30,970 nucleotides of DNA from a virus (IMGVR_UViG_3300044634_001085:1-30970); one strand, 5' to 3'. Numbered from the stretch's first letter, positions 6,864 to 13,714 are shown. Program-made: numbers and translations. The notes: a model not told the origin generated them from the letters alone.

Positions 6864-7405
6864 AGTCTATCCTCAAAGTTTTTAAGTGTACAATTTAAAT
6901 TAAACGCAACAGAAATTCGTTCGTCTTTGAATCTCATAGGAGGCACTTCATGAAACAACCATCCCGGAAAGCACACTAGCATACCAGTCTCGGGCACAAT
7001 AGTTAAACCATTATCAAATTTCAAAGGGCTTGCGTTAGGCTCTGCTTGTGCGTAATACACTGCTGAGTATAATGTATCAAAATGTTTATGTAGACGAGCG
7101 CCGTCGCCCTTGTTATAAATTGCAGCCCAACATTGCACTACAGATACATCAAAATCACTGTCATTTAATGCATCACTGACACAGTGTTCAACTGCATTTA
7201 TTAGCTGATCAAAATCACTGGTGAACTTGTGTGCAAAATAATCAGTGTGCCACCCAACAACATTTGAAGTGTTGCTGTTAGGGAATCTGGTTTTAAAATT
7301 GCGAATTGCGTTAACAACATCAGGTGCATTAATTTGATTGTTAAGATCAAAAACATGCACCTGTGCTGGGTGTACAACGTTAACAGTATATTCAGTTACA
7401 TTCAT
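6845..7405 (-). CDS. 2OG-Fe(II) oxygenase (PF13759-like)
   Basis: A double-stranded beta-helix dioxygenase. ARLHKHFDTLYSAVYYAQ provides His106 and His108. MLVCFPGWLFHEVPP gives the distal iron ligand His152. DERISVAFNLN gives Arg163, which should bind 2-oxoglutarate. This motif set matches the putative 2OG-Fe(II) oxygenase family common in marine T4-like phages. Members hydroxylate proteins, nucleic acids or small molecules; the substrate here is unknown. It is the first gene after a sigma70-like promoter (7412-7440) and overlaps the exonuclease gene. Confidence 0.85.
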   Translation of the reverse strand: MNVTEYTVNVVHPAQVHVFDLNNQINAPDVVNAIRNFKTRFPNSNTSNVVGWHTDYFAHKFTSDFDQLINAVEHCVSDALNDSDFDVSVVQCWAAIYNKGDGARLHKHFDTLYSAVYYAQAEPNASPLKFDNGLTIVPETGMLVCFPGWLFHEVPPMRFKDERISVAFNLNCTLKNFEDRLWLRMQ

Positions 7406-7411
7406 CTGCTT

Positions 7412-7440
7412 ATTATAGCAGAGTAAAACATACTTGTCAA
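7412..7440 (-). promoter_or_regulatory. sigma70-like promoter for the oxygenase-exonuclease pair
   Basis: TTGACA (7435-7440), 17-nt spacer, TATAAT (7412-7417) on the minus strand: both boxes are full consensus. A 5' leader of only a few nucleotides is expected before the ATG at 7405. Confidence 0.8.
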
Positions 7441-7441
7441 G

Positions 7442-8299
7442 TTATAATGTGATAGTTTCTTCGTCGGCAATTCTATTTGCATCAACTGCGCCAAGCTGGC
7501 CAGCGCCTTTAACACCTTCTGCCCATTTCATCTTCTCAAATGGATCTTGCTTGCCAGCAACAACATTGACCCACCAATCGCTGTGTTGGCCGATCTTATC
7601 CAAGTACCAAGCAAGTTTATATGCTGTTGCTACACGAGCCTGTTGCATTTTTGCATGACCAAAGTCTCTAGGATCGTCCGGATTGCCTTCCATGTACTTG
7701 CGATTTTGAAAAGTAGGATCATCATTGTTGCCAGTAATATCAGCACGGTCATGTGTAACATTAACTTCAGTGCGTTCAAAAATGTCCAGCATATATGCAA
7801 TATGACTTAGCCATGCATCATTCTGTGCATTCTGACTTAGGTGATCTATTAGCATATACCAATCTCTTGGAACAATTGGGAAGATAGCATAAGGATGACC
7901 ATTATGATTATCTGTTGGAGCAAGTAACTTAAATTGTCCGTCGTAGCTGCGAATAATATCGTCCCAACCTTCGCTGTTCATGATCGCATCATCATTCCAA
8001 AAGAATAACCATTCGCCGTTGCTATATCCAGCAAGAGTGTTTACATATGTGTGAAGATTTTCGTAACCAAGAGGCTTGAAAATATTAGCCCTACATTCTA
8101 CGTTATACTTCATTAGCATGGGAGCAATTTCAGTTTTGATGTATTCGGTTGTAGACTGATCGTCTTCATCTAGGCCAAGCAACAACTCCAATCGTGTAGG
8201 CTGTGCTGCTTTGGATATCAGACTCTCAAGACTATTTTTTAATGTTTCTTTTCTACCGCGAGTAGGTAACAAAATAGAAATAAGTGTATCACTTGGCAT
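7442..8299 (-). CDS. GT-A (family 2-like) glycosyltransferase
   Basis: Starts MPSDTLISILLPTRGRKETL, the typical first beta strand of a GT-A fold, followed by a helix and LLLGLDEDD. The metal- and sugar-nucleotide-binding motif is probably WLFFWNDDAIM. The C-terminal third carries GNPDDPRDFGHAK and further conserved-looking acidic residues. I chose the ATG at 8299, which overlaps the upstream glycosyltransferase by 11 nt, over a longer frame that has no homology-like sequence before this point. Expected role: adding a sugar to phage DNA, virion protein or a host glycan. The acceptor is unknown. Confidence 0.8.
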   Translation of the reverse strand: MPSDTLISILLPTRGRKETLKNSLESLISKAAQPTRLELLLGLDEDDQSTTEYIKTEIAPMLMKYNVECRANIFKPLGYENLHTYVNTLAGYSNGEWLFFWNDDAIMNSEGWDDIIRSYDGQFKLLAPTDNHNGHPYAIFPIVPRDWYMLIDHLSQNAQNDAWLSHIAYMLDIFERTEVNVTHDRADITGNNDDPTFQNRKYMEGNPDDPRDFGHAKMQQARVATAYKLAWYLDKIGQHSDWWVNVVAGKQDPFEKMKWAEGVKGAGQLGAVDANRIADEETITL

Positions 8300-9227
8300 G
8301 CTTGTTTTCACCTGTAAATAGCTTGCGAATGTTACCACGGAATGTGTAATGGCCAACGTGGTTAAGTGCTGTGCGTGGATCTAGATAAACTTCACCGCCC
8401 ATGTTCTGCCACAAGCGACAGAACATATAATCTTCGCTAAGGTAACGTCTGCTTTCAGGGTCAATCATTGTGTCAAACAATGCATACATAAATGGCTCAA
8501 ACTTGTTGTCAACATTAATATCGTTGACATACTTGAGGTCTGGGTGTGCGTCCATCATCTGTTGGATGACTTCTTTCTTGATACACATAAAGCCAGTGCC
8601 GGCATCTTTGAGTCGAACTAGGTTATCAACAATCTGTACCTGTGGTGTACGATTGCCTTGTTCGTCCTTGAGGAAATCAAAGTTTACAACATAGTTTGAG
8701 CTGTGTCCTTCGATGGTTTCTGGGGTTTCACTTTCAATGGTACGTGCGGCATGCACAATACTTTGCCAGTTAATTGCCTTCTTGGGATAGGCACCAACAA
8801 CAATAGGCTTATCATATGCTACTTGACGTAGCAAGTCCTCTGGCTGGAATTCAATATCAGCATCAATGAAGAACAAGTGTGTGGCATCTTTGTTCTCCAT
8901 GAAGAAGCTAACTAGTGTATTGCGTCCTCGAGTAATAAGGCTCTCATTTGCTAGTGTGCTAATAGTATACTTAATGTCATACTTGTTACAAAGAATAGCC
9001 AATCTCATCATACTGCGGAAGTAGGGTTCACCGATTTGACCACCATAACACGGGGTTGCAATAAAGATGTGCTTGCTTCTAAGCAGTCCAATTGGAATTT
9101 CAATTTTTGCATCAAGCAAACGATACATGATATCGTCATTTGCTGGTTGCCCGGCAGCTGATGTGTTAACTGCGTTAGAGTTTTTTTCTGCTTTGGCAGC
9201 TTGTCTACGTTGGTTTCTATTTGACAT
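8289..9227 (-). CDS. GT-A glycosyltransferase, 312 aa
   Basis: About 50 N-terminal residues are hydrophilic. The GT-A domain follows: HIFIATPCYGGQIGEPYF, then HLFFIDADIEFQPEDL with the DxD motif at Asp122 and Asp124. RLKDAGTGFMCIKKEV and YLSEDYMFCRLWQ resemble the acceptor and base regions of family 2-like enzymes. Such genes occur in marine T4-like phages. It overlaps the second glycosyltransferase gene, so the pair is likely co-expressed and may act in sequence on the same acceptor. Confidence 0.85.
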   Translation of the reverse strand: MSNRNQRRQAAKAEKNSNAVNTSAAGQPANDDIMYRLLDAKIEIPIGLLRSKHIFIATPCYGGQIGEPYFRSMMRLAILCNKYDIKYTISTLANESLITRGRNTLVSFFMENKDATHLFFIDADIEFQPEDLLRQVAYDKPIVVGAYPKKAINWQSIVHAARTIESETPETIEGHSSNYVVNFDFLKDEQGNRTPQVQIVDNLVRLKDAGTGFMCIKKEVIQQMMDAHPDLKYVNDINVDNKFEPFMYALFDTMIDPESRRYLSEDYMFCRLWQNMGGEVYLDPRTALNHVGHYTFRGNIRKLFTGENKHAK

Positions 9228-9280
9228 AATAATCCTGTGTTTGTGTGTTATTATTTAAAATACTTAGCATATTTTAATTG

Positions 9281-9910
9281 CTAATCATATTTTTGTTGAG
9301 CTGTATTTTTAAACCATTGGTTTTTAATTCCTACAGTTTGTTCTACAGCATATGAGTTTTTTATTTTAAGATTTGAGAATCCTAAATATAGTGTAAGGCG
9401 TGCTAGGTTGTCTGTGGGTATAGAAGACTTATGGAACAAAGTTCCATCAAATATTACCATGCGATTAAATTTATTTTCAATGTAAATGTCCCCAACTGTG
9501 AAACCATTATCTTGTGTTGAATCCACATGTGGATTAAGAAACAGCAAACAAGTAATATAAAAAATATCAGAGTCTGGTGGTATAACAGTATCAACATGAC
9601 CGTTGGCTGTGTCGCCGCGACTTATTAAATTTATGTAAGATCTGTTGAAGCACTTTAGCGTACATAGTTTGTTAAAACTTTGTAGATAGTTGGGTAGCCA
9701 TTCGTCGAGTTCAAATACTTCCATTCTCTCTTTAAGAGTAATAGGCATATTAAAAAATACTGGCGATGAATCGGAACCCGGTTCTTCAAATGCTGATAAA
9801 GTAAATCTAGCAGAGTTTTCATAAAAGTTAATCCATTGATTAACAATTTTGTCTGACAACACATTGTCGTGAACTTGTACTTTTTTGCTATCTATTAAAT
9901 ACTCTATCAA
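9281..9910 (-). CDS. 2OG-Fe(II) oxygenase (prolyl 4-hydroxylase-like), 209 aa
   Basis: The jelly-roll motifs are NGHVDTVIPPDSDIFYIT with the HxD pair His105 and Asp107, a hydrophobic strand CLLFLNPHVD, and MVIFDGTLFHKSS with distal His160. Arg171 in LARLTLYLGF is the expected 2OG ligand. The gene is AT-rich, with an N-terminal segment that lacks known motifs. It could hydroxylate a protein, sugar or base; its place next to two glycosyltransferases suggests a modification pathway, but this is inference. It is the second of four such oxygenases in the window. Confidence 0.8.
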   Translation of the reverse strand: MIEYLIDSKKVQVHDNVLSDKIVNQWINFYENSARFTLSAFEEPGSDSSPVFFNMPITLKERMEVFELDEWLPNYLQSFNKLCTLKCFNRSYINLISRGDTANGHVDTVIPPDSDIFYITCLLFLNPHVDSTQDNGFTVGDIYIENKFNRMVIFDGTLFHKSSIPTDNLARLTLYLGFSNLKIKNSYAVEQTVGIKNQWFKNTAQQKYD

Positions 9911-10003
9911 GCTAGTTTTCCTTGCGCATCAGAAACTTTCTACACTCGAGTAACCCGCATAGTGTGCATTGTTAAGAGGCAGTTTGGGTGTTGTTGTTCT
10001 TAA

Positions 10004-10078
10004 TGGAGCGGGTGAGCGGATTCGAACCGCCGACAGCTTCGTTGGCAACGAAGGGCTCTACCACTGAGCTACACCCGC
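10004..10078 (-). tRNA. tRNA-Gly (GCC)
   Basis: 75 nt with CCA encoded (10004-10006). Acceptor GCGGGTG/CACCCGC; anticodon stem CTTCG/CGAAG with loop TTGCCAA, giving anticodon GCC; T arm GCGG-TTCGAAT-CCGC. The discriminator base is U. Confidence 0.95.
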
Positions 10079-10081
10079 ATA

Positions 10082-10107
10082 AAGAGTGCTAGTTTCCTAA
10101 CACTCTT
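10082..10107 (-). terminator. Hairpin after the EF-hand gene
   Basis: 11-bp stem AAGAGTGTTAG/CTAGCACTCTT on the minus strand, including one G-U pair, with a GAAA tetraloop and a short TTTA tail. It lies 6 nt beyond the EF-hand stop at 10113 and just ahead of tRNA-Gly. It may be a weak terminator or a processing site. Confidence 0.5.
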
Positions 10108-10112
10108 ACTTA

Positions 10113-10367
10113 TTAAGCATCCTTGCTTTCTTTTTTACATTTTGAAAACAAATAGCTTCTTGCTACTCTCATTTCTGCTTCGCTGAGAACATTATCGTCA
10201 TCTTTATCAGCAAGATCAAACAATTGTCTAGATAATTGACACTTTGCTGTGATCTCTACATAATTTACATGTAAATCATTATCAGTGTCAAACTTTGGTA
10301 CTCGATTGGCTGCTAATGCTGATACTGAAAACAAACCAACTAATACTATTACTGCTACGCGGTACAT
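10113..10367 (-). CDS. Secreted EF-hand calcium-binding protein, 84 aa
   Basis: A signal peptide spans about residues 1-19 (VIVLVGLFSVSALAA, cleavage after ALA). Two 12-residue EF-hand loops follow: DTDNDLHVNYVE (27-38) and DKDDDNVLSEAE (54-65). Both have acidic residues at positions 1, 3, 5 and 12. Cys43 and Cys77 could form a disulfide in the periplasm. The expected role is calcium binding in the periplasm or outside the cell, possibly structural or stabilising. The gene has an upstream late-type box (10426-10433) and hairpins on both sides, so it can be expressed alone. Calcium binding is predicted from the loops only. Confidence 0.8.
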   Translation of the reverse strand: MYRVAVIVLVGLFSVSALAANRVPKFDTDNDLHVNYVEITAKCQLSRQLFDLADKDDDNVLSEAEMRVARSYLFSKCKKESKDA

Positions 10368-10393
10368 AAATGTTACCTGTTATATGCTTAACT

Positions 10394-10414
10394 CCTGTAC
10401 AAAACCTGTACAGG
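10394..10414 (-). terminator. Hairpin after ahpD
   Basis: CCTGTAC/GTACAGG 7-bp stem with a 7-nt loop, about 30 nt beyond the AhpD stop and inside the EF-hand leader. There is no strong T-tract, so its role as a terminator is uncertain. Confidence 0.4.
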
Positions 10415-10425
10415 ATAGCAGGTAA

Positions 10426-10433
10426 TATTTATG
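10426..10433 (-). promoter_or_regulatory. Possible late promoter box for the EF-hand gene
   Basis: CATAAATA on the minus strand, about 60 nt upstream of the EF-hand start at 10367. Confidence 0.4.
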
Positions 10434-10445
10434 ACTATGTTACAG

Positions 10446-10955
10446 TTATCCTACTAGAACTTTGCAGACGCTGTTCATTACGCTAGCAATACGACCAATG
10501 TCTTTTAGCTGATCTATGCTGTAGCCAGCGTCCTTCAGTGTATTGAAGTGACTCTTTACACAAAAGTGGCACTTGCCCACAATGCTGGCTGCTAGACTGT
10601 ATGCCTCAAAGTTCTCCTTTGAAGTGCCGCCATGTGTTGCAATAGCATTCATACGCAAACCTGGACTCATACCTTTAAAGGCATCATCTACCATTTCGTT
10701 GTATGGGTACCAGATGTTATTCTGTGCCATGATGCTGGCTGCGGTCATAGCAGCGTCACGTTCTTGATCATTGGTCATGGCGCTAAGTATGATGCTAACA
10801 ATCTTGCCGTTGCCAGTAGCAACTGCGGCTGCTAGGGCGCAACCTTCTGCAACAACAGGATCTAGGCTTGAACGCAGAAGAACTGCGTCCAAGTTTAGTC
10901 TAGTATCTTTGGCATAGTCAGGCAGTGCTGCCTTGAAACCTTCTAGCCAGTTCAT
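10446..10955 (-). CDS. ahpD: Alkylhydroperoxidase AhpD
   Basis: A carboxymuconolactone decarboxylase-fold disulfide reductase that regenerates AhpC. The N terminus MNWLEGFKAALPDYAKDTRL matches bacterial AhpD. The active-site set is complete: Glu117, Cys129 and Cys132 (KCHFC), and His136. This is the same spacing as the Mycobacterium tuberculosis residues Glu118, Cys130, Cys133 and His137. The start at 10955 overlaps the AhpC stop by 4 nt (ATGA); a longer frame from 10991 would add an Arg/Ser-rich stretch and is less likely. In bacteria AhpD receives electrons from dihydrolipoamide via SucB/Lpd; in this phage those would have to come from the host. Confidence 0.92.
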   Translation of the reverse strand: MNWLEGFKAALPDYAKDTRLNLDAVLLRSSLDPVVAEGCALAAAVATGNGKIVSIILSAMTNDQERDAAMTAASIMAQNNIWYPYNEMVDDAFKGMSPGLRMNAIATHGGTSKENFEAYSLAASIVGKCHFCVKSHFNTLKDAGYSIDQLKDIGRIASVMNSVCKVLVG

Positions 10956-11497
10956 AGAGTCTCGCCGCCTACTGGACGACTGCATGGGCATAGTTCACCG
11001 GTCTGAAGTGCGTCTAGTACGCGAAGTGTTTCTTCTGGGCTACGACCAACGTCTAGGTTGTTAACTGTTACGTGCTGAATAATATTGTCTGGGTCAACAA
11101 TGAATGTTGCACGAAGTGCTGCACCAGCTGGTGCGTAGAAGATACCTAGCTGTTCAGCAAGGCTGTTACCATCGCGGGCAACATCAGCAAACATCCAGCT
11201 GTTGGTCTTCTTTAGGTCCTCATGATGTGTGCGCCATGCTAGCTTACAGAACTCATTGTCTGTGCTGCCAACTAGCAGTACTGCATCGCGGTCTGCAAAG
11301 TCATTGTTGAGCTTGTCGTAAGCCACAATTTCTGTTGGGCAAACAAAAGTAAAGTCCTTGGGGTAGAACACAATCACTTTCCACTTACCTTCAAAGGTAC
11401 GATGTGTAATGGTTTCAAAAGCACCTTCTGGTGTTAGGGCACCTGGCTTAACACCTGTTACTGCAAAATTCTCAATCTTATCACCAACTGTTTTCAT
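10952..11497 (-). CDS. ahpC: Peroxiredoxin AhpC (AhpD-dependent type)
   Basis: Reduces hydrogen peroxide, organic peroxides and peroxynitrite. DFTFVCPTEI carries the peroxidatic Cys53 with its PxxxTxxC context. The C terminus GELCPCSRPVGGETL carries Cys170 and Cys172. The CPC pair is the signature of the mycobacterial-type AhpC that is reduced by AhpD and not by AhpF, and an ahpD gene follows with a 4-nt overlap. Length (181 aa) is normal. A strong AAGGAG ribosome-binding site lies before the ATG. The pair would be an auxiliary metabolic module against oxidative stress in the host cytoplasm. Confidence 0.95.
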   Translation of the reverse strand: MKTVGDKIENFAVTGVKPGALTPEGAFETITHRTFEGKWKVIVFYPKDFTFVCPTEIVAYDKLNNDFADRDAVLLVGSTDNEFCKLAWRTHHEDLKKTNSWMFADVARDGNSLAEQLGIFYAPAGAALRATFIVDPDNIIQHVTVNNLDVGRSPEETLRVLDALQTGELCPCSRPVGGETL

Positions 11498-11508
11498 TAA
11501 ATTTCTCC

Positions 11509-11853
11509 TTATTTTTGTGATTTACAATTAGGGCAAATTAGCTCTAAATTTTCTTCAGCATTGTTATGACTGTTGCCATCGCGATAATCCACTACCAACG
11601 GAATACTAGATCCGTTGTGCATATCGCATTGACATTCCTCACAGCGATAACCGCGCTGTTCGATGAGATACCTTTTAACCCACTCAGGAACCTGACGCCA
11701 TGCAGTTTCGCCTTCGTGCTGTTTCCATTCGTATACTAGCAACCTACTGCGATGTTGCTGTTGGCAACTGTTGTTACAATATTTGTTAGTATAACTATGT
11801 CCTTTAACTGGATTGATTTTTCCACAGTTAAGGCAAGTAAAGCATGAAGTCAT
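11509..11853 (-). CDS. HNH-like zinc-finger protein lacking the HNH histidines
   Basis: The N-terminal zinc-ribbon-like part has CFTCLNCGK and YCNNSCQQQH. The C-terminal part has the HNH scaffold: RCEECQC, then VVDYRDGNSHNNAEENLEL and ICPNCKSQ. In active HNH enzymes these read 'DHIDGN..N...NL..LCPNCHSQ'. Here the first catalytic His is Tyr and the last His is Lys, while the Asn residues and the CxxC pairs remain. It may be an inactive or altered homing endonuclease, or a DNA-binding protein. It sits just upstream of ahpC, 11 nt away, with a late-type box before it. Confidence 0.75.
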   Translation of the reverse strand: MTSCFTCLNCGKINPVKGHSYTNKYCNNSCQQQHRSRLLVYEWKQHEGETAWRQVPEWVKRYLIEQRGYRCEECQCDMHNGSSIPLVVDYRDGNSHNNAEENLELICPNCKSQK

Positions 11854-11893
11854 TGTATCCTCTGGTAGAGCAAATTGTAAAGCACTCTATATG

Positions 11894-11901
11894 TATTTAT
11901 T
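11894..11901 (-). promoter_or_regulatory. Possible late promoter box for HNH-ahpC-ahpD
   Basis: AATAAATA on the minus strand, 41 nt upstream of the HNH-like start. If used, it would place ahpC and ahpD under late control. Confidence 0.4.
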
Positions 11902-11947
11902 GCTCTATAAAAACATCAGCGCAGAAACTGGCAAATTTTAGTCAAAA

Positions 11948-11971
11948 AAATAGGACCCGAAGGTCCTATTT
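11948..11971 (-). terminator. Rho-independent terminator after the endolysin
   Basis: 10-bp stem AAATAGGACC/GGTCCTATTT. On the minus strand it has a TTCG tetraloop and a T7 tail. It lies 19 nt beyond the endolysin stop. Confidence 0.9.
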
Positions 11972-11989
11972 TCTTTTTGTTTTGTTTGG

Positions 11990-12604
11990 TTATGCTAACC
12001 AGCCAGCGTACTTTTTAGTCTTTTCTTTACGATCATCTAGACCATGTGTACCACCGTTGATGCGCTTAGTAAGCTCTAGTATAGCCGCATCGTTTACACC
12101 TTTGTCACAAATAGCCCATAGCTTGTTTGATTCAAAAAAGAACATAGCACTTTCAAATGCATACTTAGTTGAAACAATATCTGGATTAGTCATTACTTCC
12201 GGATCTTTGATATATGTTGAAAAGGCTTGGTAGTTGCTCTTACCAGTCAACTGGATAGCGCCGCGGCCACGATACTTGTAACCGTCACCACTCTTTTCGT
12301 CGCCATTGCCCATTCTGCCACCATAAACTTTGTTGGCAATCATTTCTGGCTTACGCTCATACTGTGCTGCTAGTGCATCTGTTGGAAAATACTTACCAAA
12401 GATACCACGTAGACCTTTAGCACCGTAGTTTAAGTTTTCGTTGAATGTTACAAATCCACCCGACTCATGAGCGCATTGTGCAAAGAAGTGTGCTGCTCTT
12501 GCGTCACTTAGTTTGTAAAATGCTTGTGCAGCCTTTAGTGTGCCTGGTCCCCAAGCACCATCTGCTGCCGCACCTACTTTTTCTTGTAAAATTTTAACTG
12601 ACAT
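11990..12604 (-). CDS. GH19 (chitinase-like) endolysin
   Basis: Cuts peptidoglycan glycan strands at the end of infection. The N terminus KILQEKVGAAADGAWGPGTL looks like a short peptidoglycan-binding repeat. The GH19 domain then shows AQCAHESGGF with catalytic Glu47, followed by NLNYGAKGLRGIFGKYFP and YRGRGAIQLTGKSNY, the usual signature block. The end KRINGGTHGLDDRKE is also typical of GH19. No signal peptide is present, so a holin or other export route is required. It is 9 nt downstream of the M15 peptidase gene and ends at a strong terminator. Confidence 0.92.
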   Translation of the reverse strand: MSVKILQEKVGAAADGAWGPGTLKAAQAFYKLSDARAAHFFAQCAHESGGFVTFNENLNYGAKGLRGIFGKYFPTDALAAQYERKPEMIANKVYGGRMGNGDEKSGDGYKYRGRGAIQLTGKSNYQAFSTYIKDPEVMTNPDIVSTKYAFESAMFFFESNKLWAICDKGVNDAAILELTKRINGGTHGLDDRKEKTKKYAGWLA

Positions 12605-12613
12605 GTGTGCTCC

Positions 12614-13114
12614 TTATAGCTTTTTCCAAGCATCTGTAGCATCAAAGTCATTGGTTGGTAGATACTTGGTTGATGAACCGTCTTTCTTAGCGATTAGTTT
12701 TTGCTTGCGGTTACCGCCACCCTTTTTAATAGATGCGTGTACCCAACCTGAATTCTTGTCACCCTCTACATAAAACTCTAGGATAACTTGGTCAAACTCG
12801 AGGTTTTCGGAAACCCAATCTGCAACAATTTTGTTGCTGATGCCCTGGATTTCAAAGTCAACAGCTTCGCCGTTAACGTGCTGACTTGTTGTTGAACCAC
12901 CAACTGCCTTGTTTAGGGCGGGGCAGCGATAGCTTGAATTGATTGATACTGCTTTTCCAAAATGAGCGCGAACTGGCTCTAGGATCTTCTCGCAAACATA
13001 TTTCATGTTCTCGAGGTGTTCAGGTGTGGGTGTGTTTGCAATGCCCTTAGCCTTTGCTGTTGGGCTTGCTGTTAGCTCTTCAACTGTGAAGTGTTCAGTT
13101 AATTTTGTAGCCAT
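12614..13114 (-). CDS. M15-family D-Ala-D-Ala carboxypeptidase-like endolysin
   Basis: A zinc peptidase that cuts peptidoglycan stem peptides. The Zn ligands are His79 and Asp86 in SQHVNGEAVDFE and His126 in GWVHASI. SSYRCPALNKAVGGS upstream is the usual family block. There is no signal peptide. It forms a two-gene lysis unit with the GH19 enzyme, so the two would cut sugar and peptide bonds respectively. A late-type box lies 33 nt upstream of the start. No holin is visible next to them. Confidence 0.9.
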   Translation of the reverse strand: MATKLTEHFTVEELTASPTAKAKGIANTPTPEHLENMKYVCEKILEPVRAHFGKAVSINSSYRCPALNKAVGGSTTSQHVNGEAVDFEIQGISNKIVADWVSENLEFDQVILEFYVEGDKNSGWVHASIKKGGGNRKQKLIAKKDGSSTKYLPTNDFDATDAWKKL

Positions 13115-13146
13115 TGTGTTTCCTTCCTGCTAGTGTTGTATAACAC

Positions 13147-13154
13147 TATTTATG
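13147..13154 (-). promoter_or_regulatory. Late promoter box for the lysis genes
   Basis: CATAAATA on the minus strand, 33 nt upstream of the M15 peptidase start. It fits late expression of lysis genes. Confidence 0.5.
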
Positions 13155-13204
13155 AAAAGAAACACCAAAAAATAAGTACCCTTTTTACTTCAAGGGTTAA
13201 ATTA

Positions 13205-13280
13205 TGGTGCCCTCACCATGATTCGAACACGGGACCTACTGATTACAAATCAGTTGCTCTACCAGCTGAGCTATAAGGGC
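13205..13280 (-). tRNA. tRNA-Thr (UGU)
   Basis: 76 nt with CCA encoded (13205-13207). Acceptor GCCCTTA/TGAGGGC, anticodon stem ACTGA/TCAGT with loop TTTGTAA, giving anticodon UGU. The T arm CCGTG-TTCGAAT-CATGG includes one G-U pair. Confidence 0.94.
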
Positions 13281-13287
13281 GATGAAT

Positions 13288-13295
13288 TATTTATT
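13288..13295 (-). promoter_or_regulatory. Possible late promoter box before tRNA-Thr
   Basis: AATAAATA on the minus strand, 8 nt upstream of tRNA-Thr. The spacing would place a transcript start at or next to the tRNA 5' end. Confidence 0.35.
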
Positions 13296-13318
13296 AGTGT
13301 ACAATTTTAGAGACAAAA

Positions 13319-13338
13319 AAACAGGCATCAGCCTGTTT
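13319..13338 (-). terminator. Rho-independent terminator
   Basis: 8-bp stem AAACAGGC/GCCTGTTT with a 4-nt loop and a T7 run on the minus strand, 18 nt beyond the 56-aa gene. Confidence 0.85.
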
Positions 13339-13355
13339 CTTGACAATAGTAACAA

Positions 13356-13526
13356 TTAGCGTGATTCGTGTGGCTTTTTACTTACAAACTCGTTGAGTTT
13401 TTCAGCTTCGTCAATCACTTGCTGTGTTGTAGGCATATCTTCTGGATTTTTAGCACGAGCCTGAAGAATATCCTTGGCCTCTCTAACTAAATCCAAACGA
13501 ATTTCGTAAGGTGTTTTGTTTGACAT
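13356..13526 (-). CDS. Small hypothetical protein, 56 aa
   Basis: Begins MSNKTPYEIRLDLVREAKDI and ends KKPHESR. It is soluble, charged and mostly helical (QQVIDEAEKLNEFVS). It is a complete unit: late-type box upstream (13566-13573), AGGA ribosome-binding site before the ATG and a strong terminator downstream. I believe similar short proteins occur in T4-like marine phages, but I cannot name the family or function. Confidence 0.75.
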   Translation of the reverse strand: MSNKTPYEIRLDLVREAKDILQARAKNPEDMPTTQQVIDEAEKLNEFVSKKPHESR

Positions 13527-13565
13527 AAATTAAAATTCCTTAATACTTTTAGTATTATATTGAAT

Positions 13566-13573
13566 TATTTATC
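13566..13573 (-). promoter_or_regulatory. Late promoter box for the 56-aa gene
   Basis: GATAAATA on the minus strand, 40 nt upstream of the ATG at 13526. Confidence 0.5.
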
Positions 13574-13595
13574 ACCAAACCCGCCAAACATTAAA

Positions 13596-13706
13596 ACGGT
13601 ATATTGGCACTATGGCTAGAATGGTAGCGAATCATTCAGCGCCCAGCAGTTCCCGCTGTTTGCCGCCTGCGAGGTAGAAACTACCACGGTCCTAAGGCGT
13701 TAACTA
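13596..13706 (-). ncRNA. Possible structured late RNA with 23S-like words
   Basis: A gene-free stretch directly downstream, on the minus strand, of an exact TATAAATA box (13707-13714). It can fold into several hairpins: GGTAG/CTACC (13671-13684 area), CAGC/GCTG around AGTTCCC, and GAATG/CATTC (13618-13637 area). On the plus strand it holds ACGGTCCTAAGG, TAACTATA and GGTAGCGAA, three words of the universal 23S rRNA site cut by I-CeuI, but in shuffled order. No open reading frame is convincing. The strand is inferred from the promoter; the RNA itself is a hypothesis. Confidence 0.35.
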
Positions 13707-13714
13707 TATTTATA
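13707..13714 (-). promoter_or_regulatory. Late promoter box (exact TATAAATA)
   Basis: Exact T4 late consensus on the minus strand, immediately after the tmRNA terminator. It reads into the structured region at 13596-13706 and on towards the 56-aa gene. Confidence 0.5.

Noticed and set aside
13620-13708. A real 23S rRNA gene fragment
   Set aside because: The three matching words are in the wrong order and the flanks do not align, so it is reported only as a pattern and not as rRNA.
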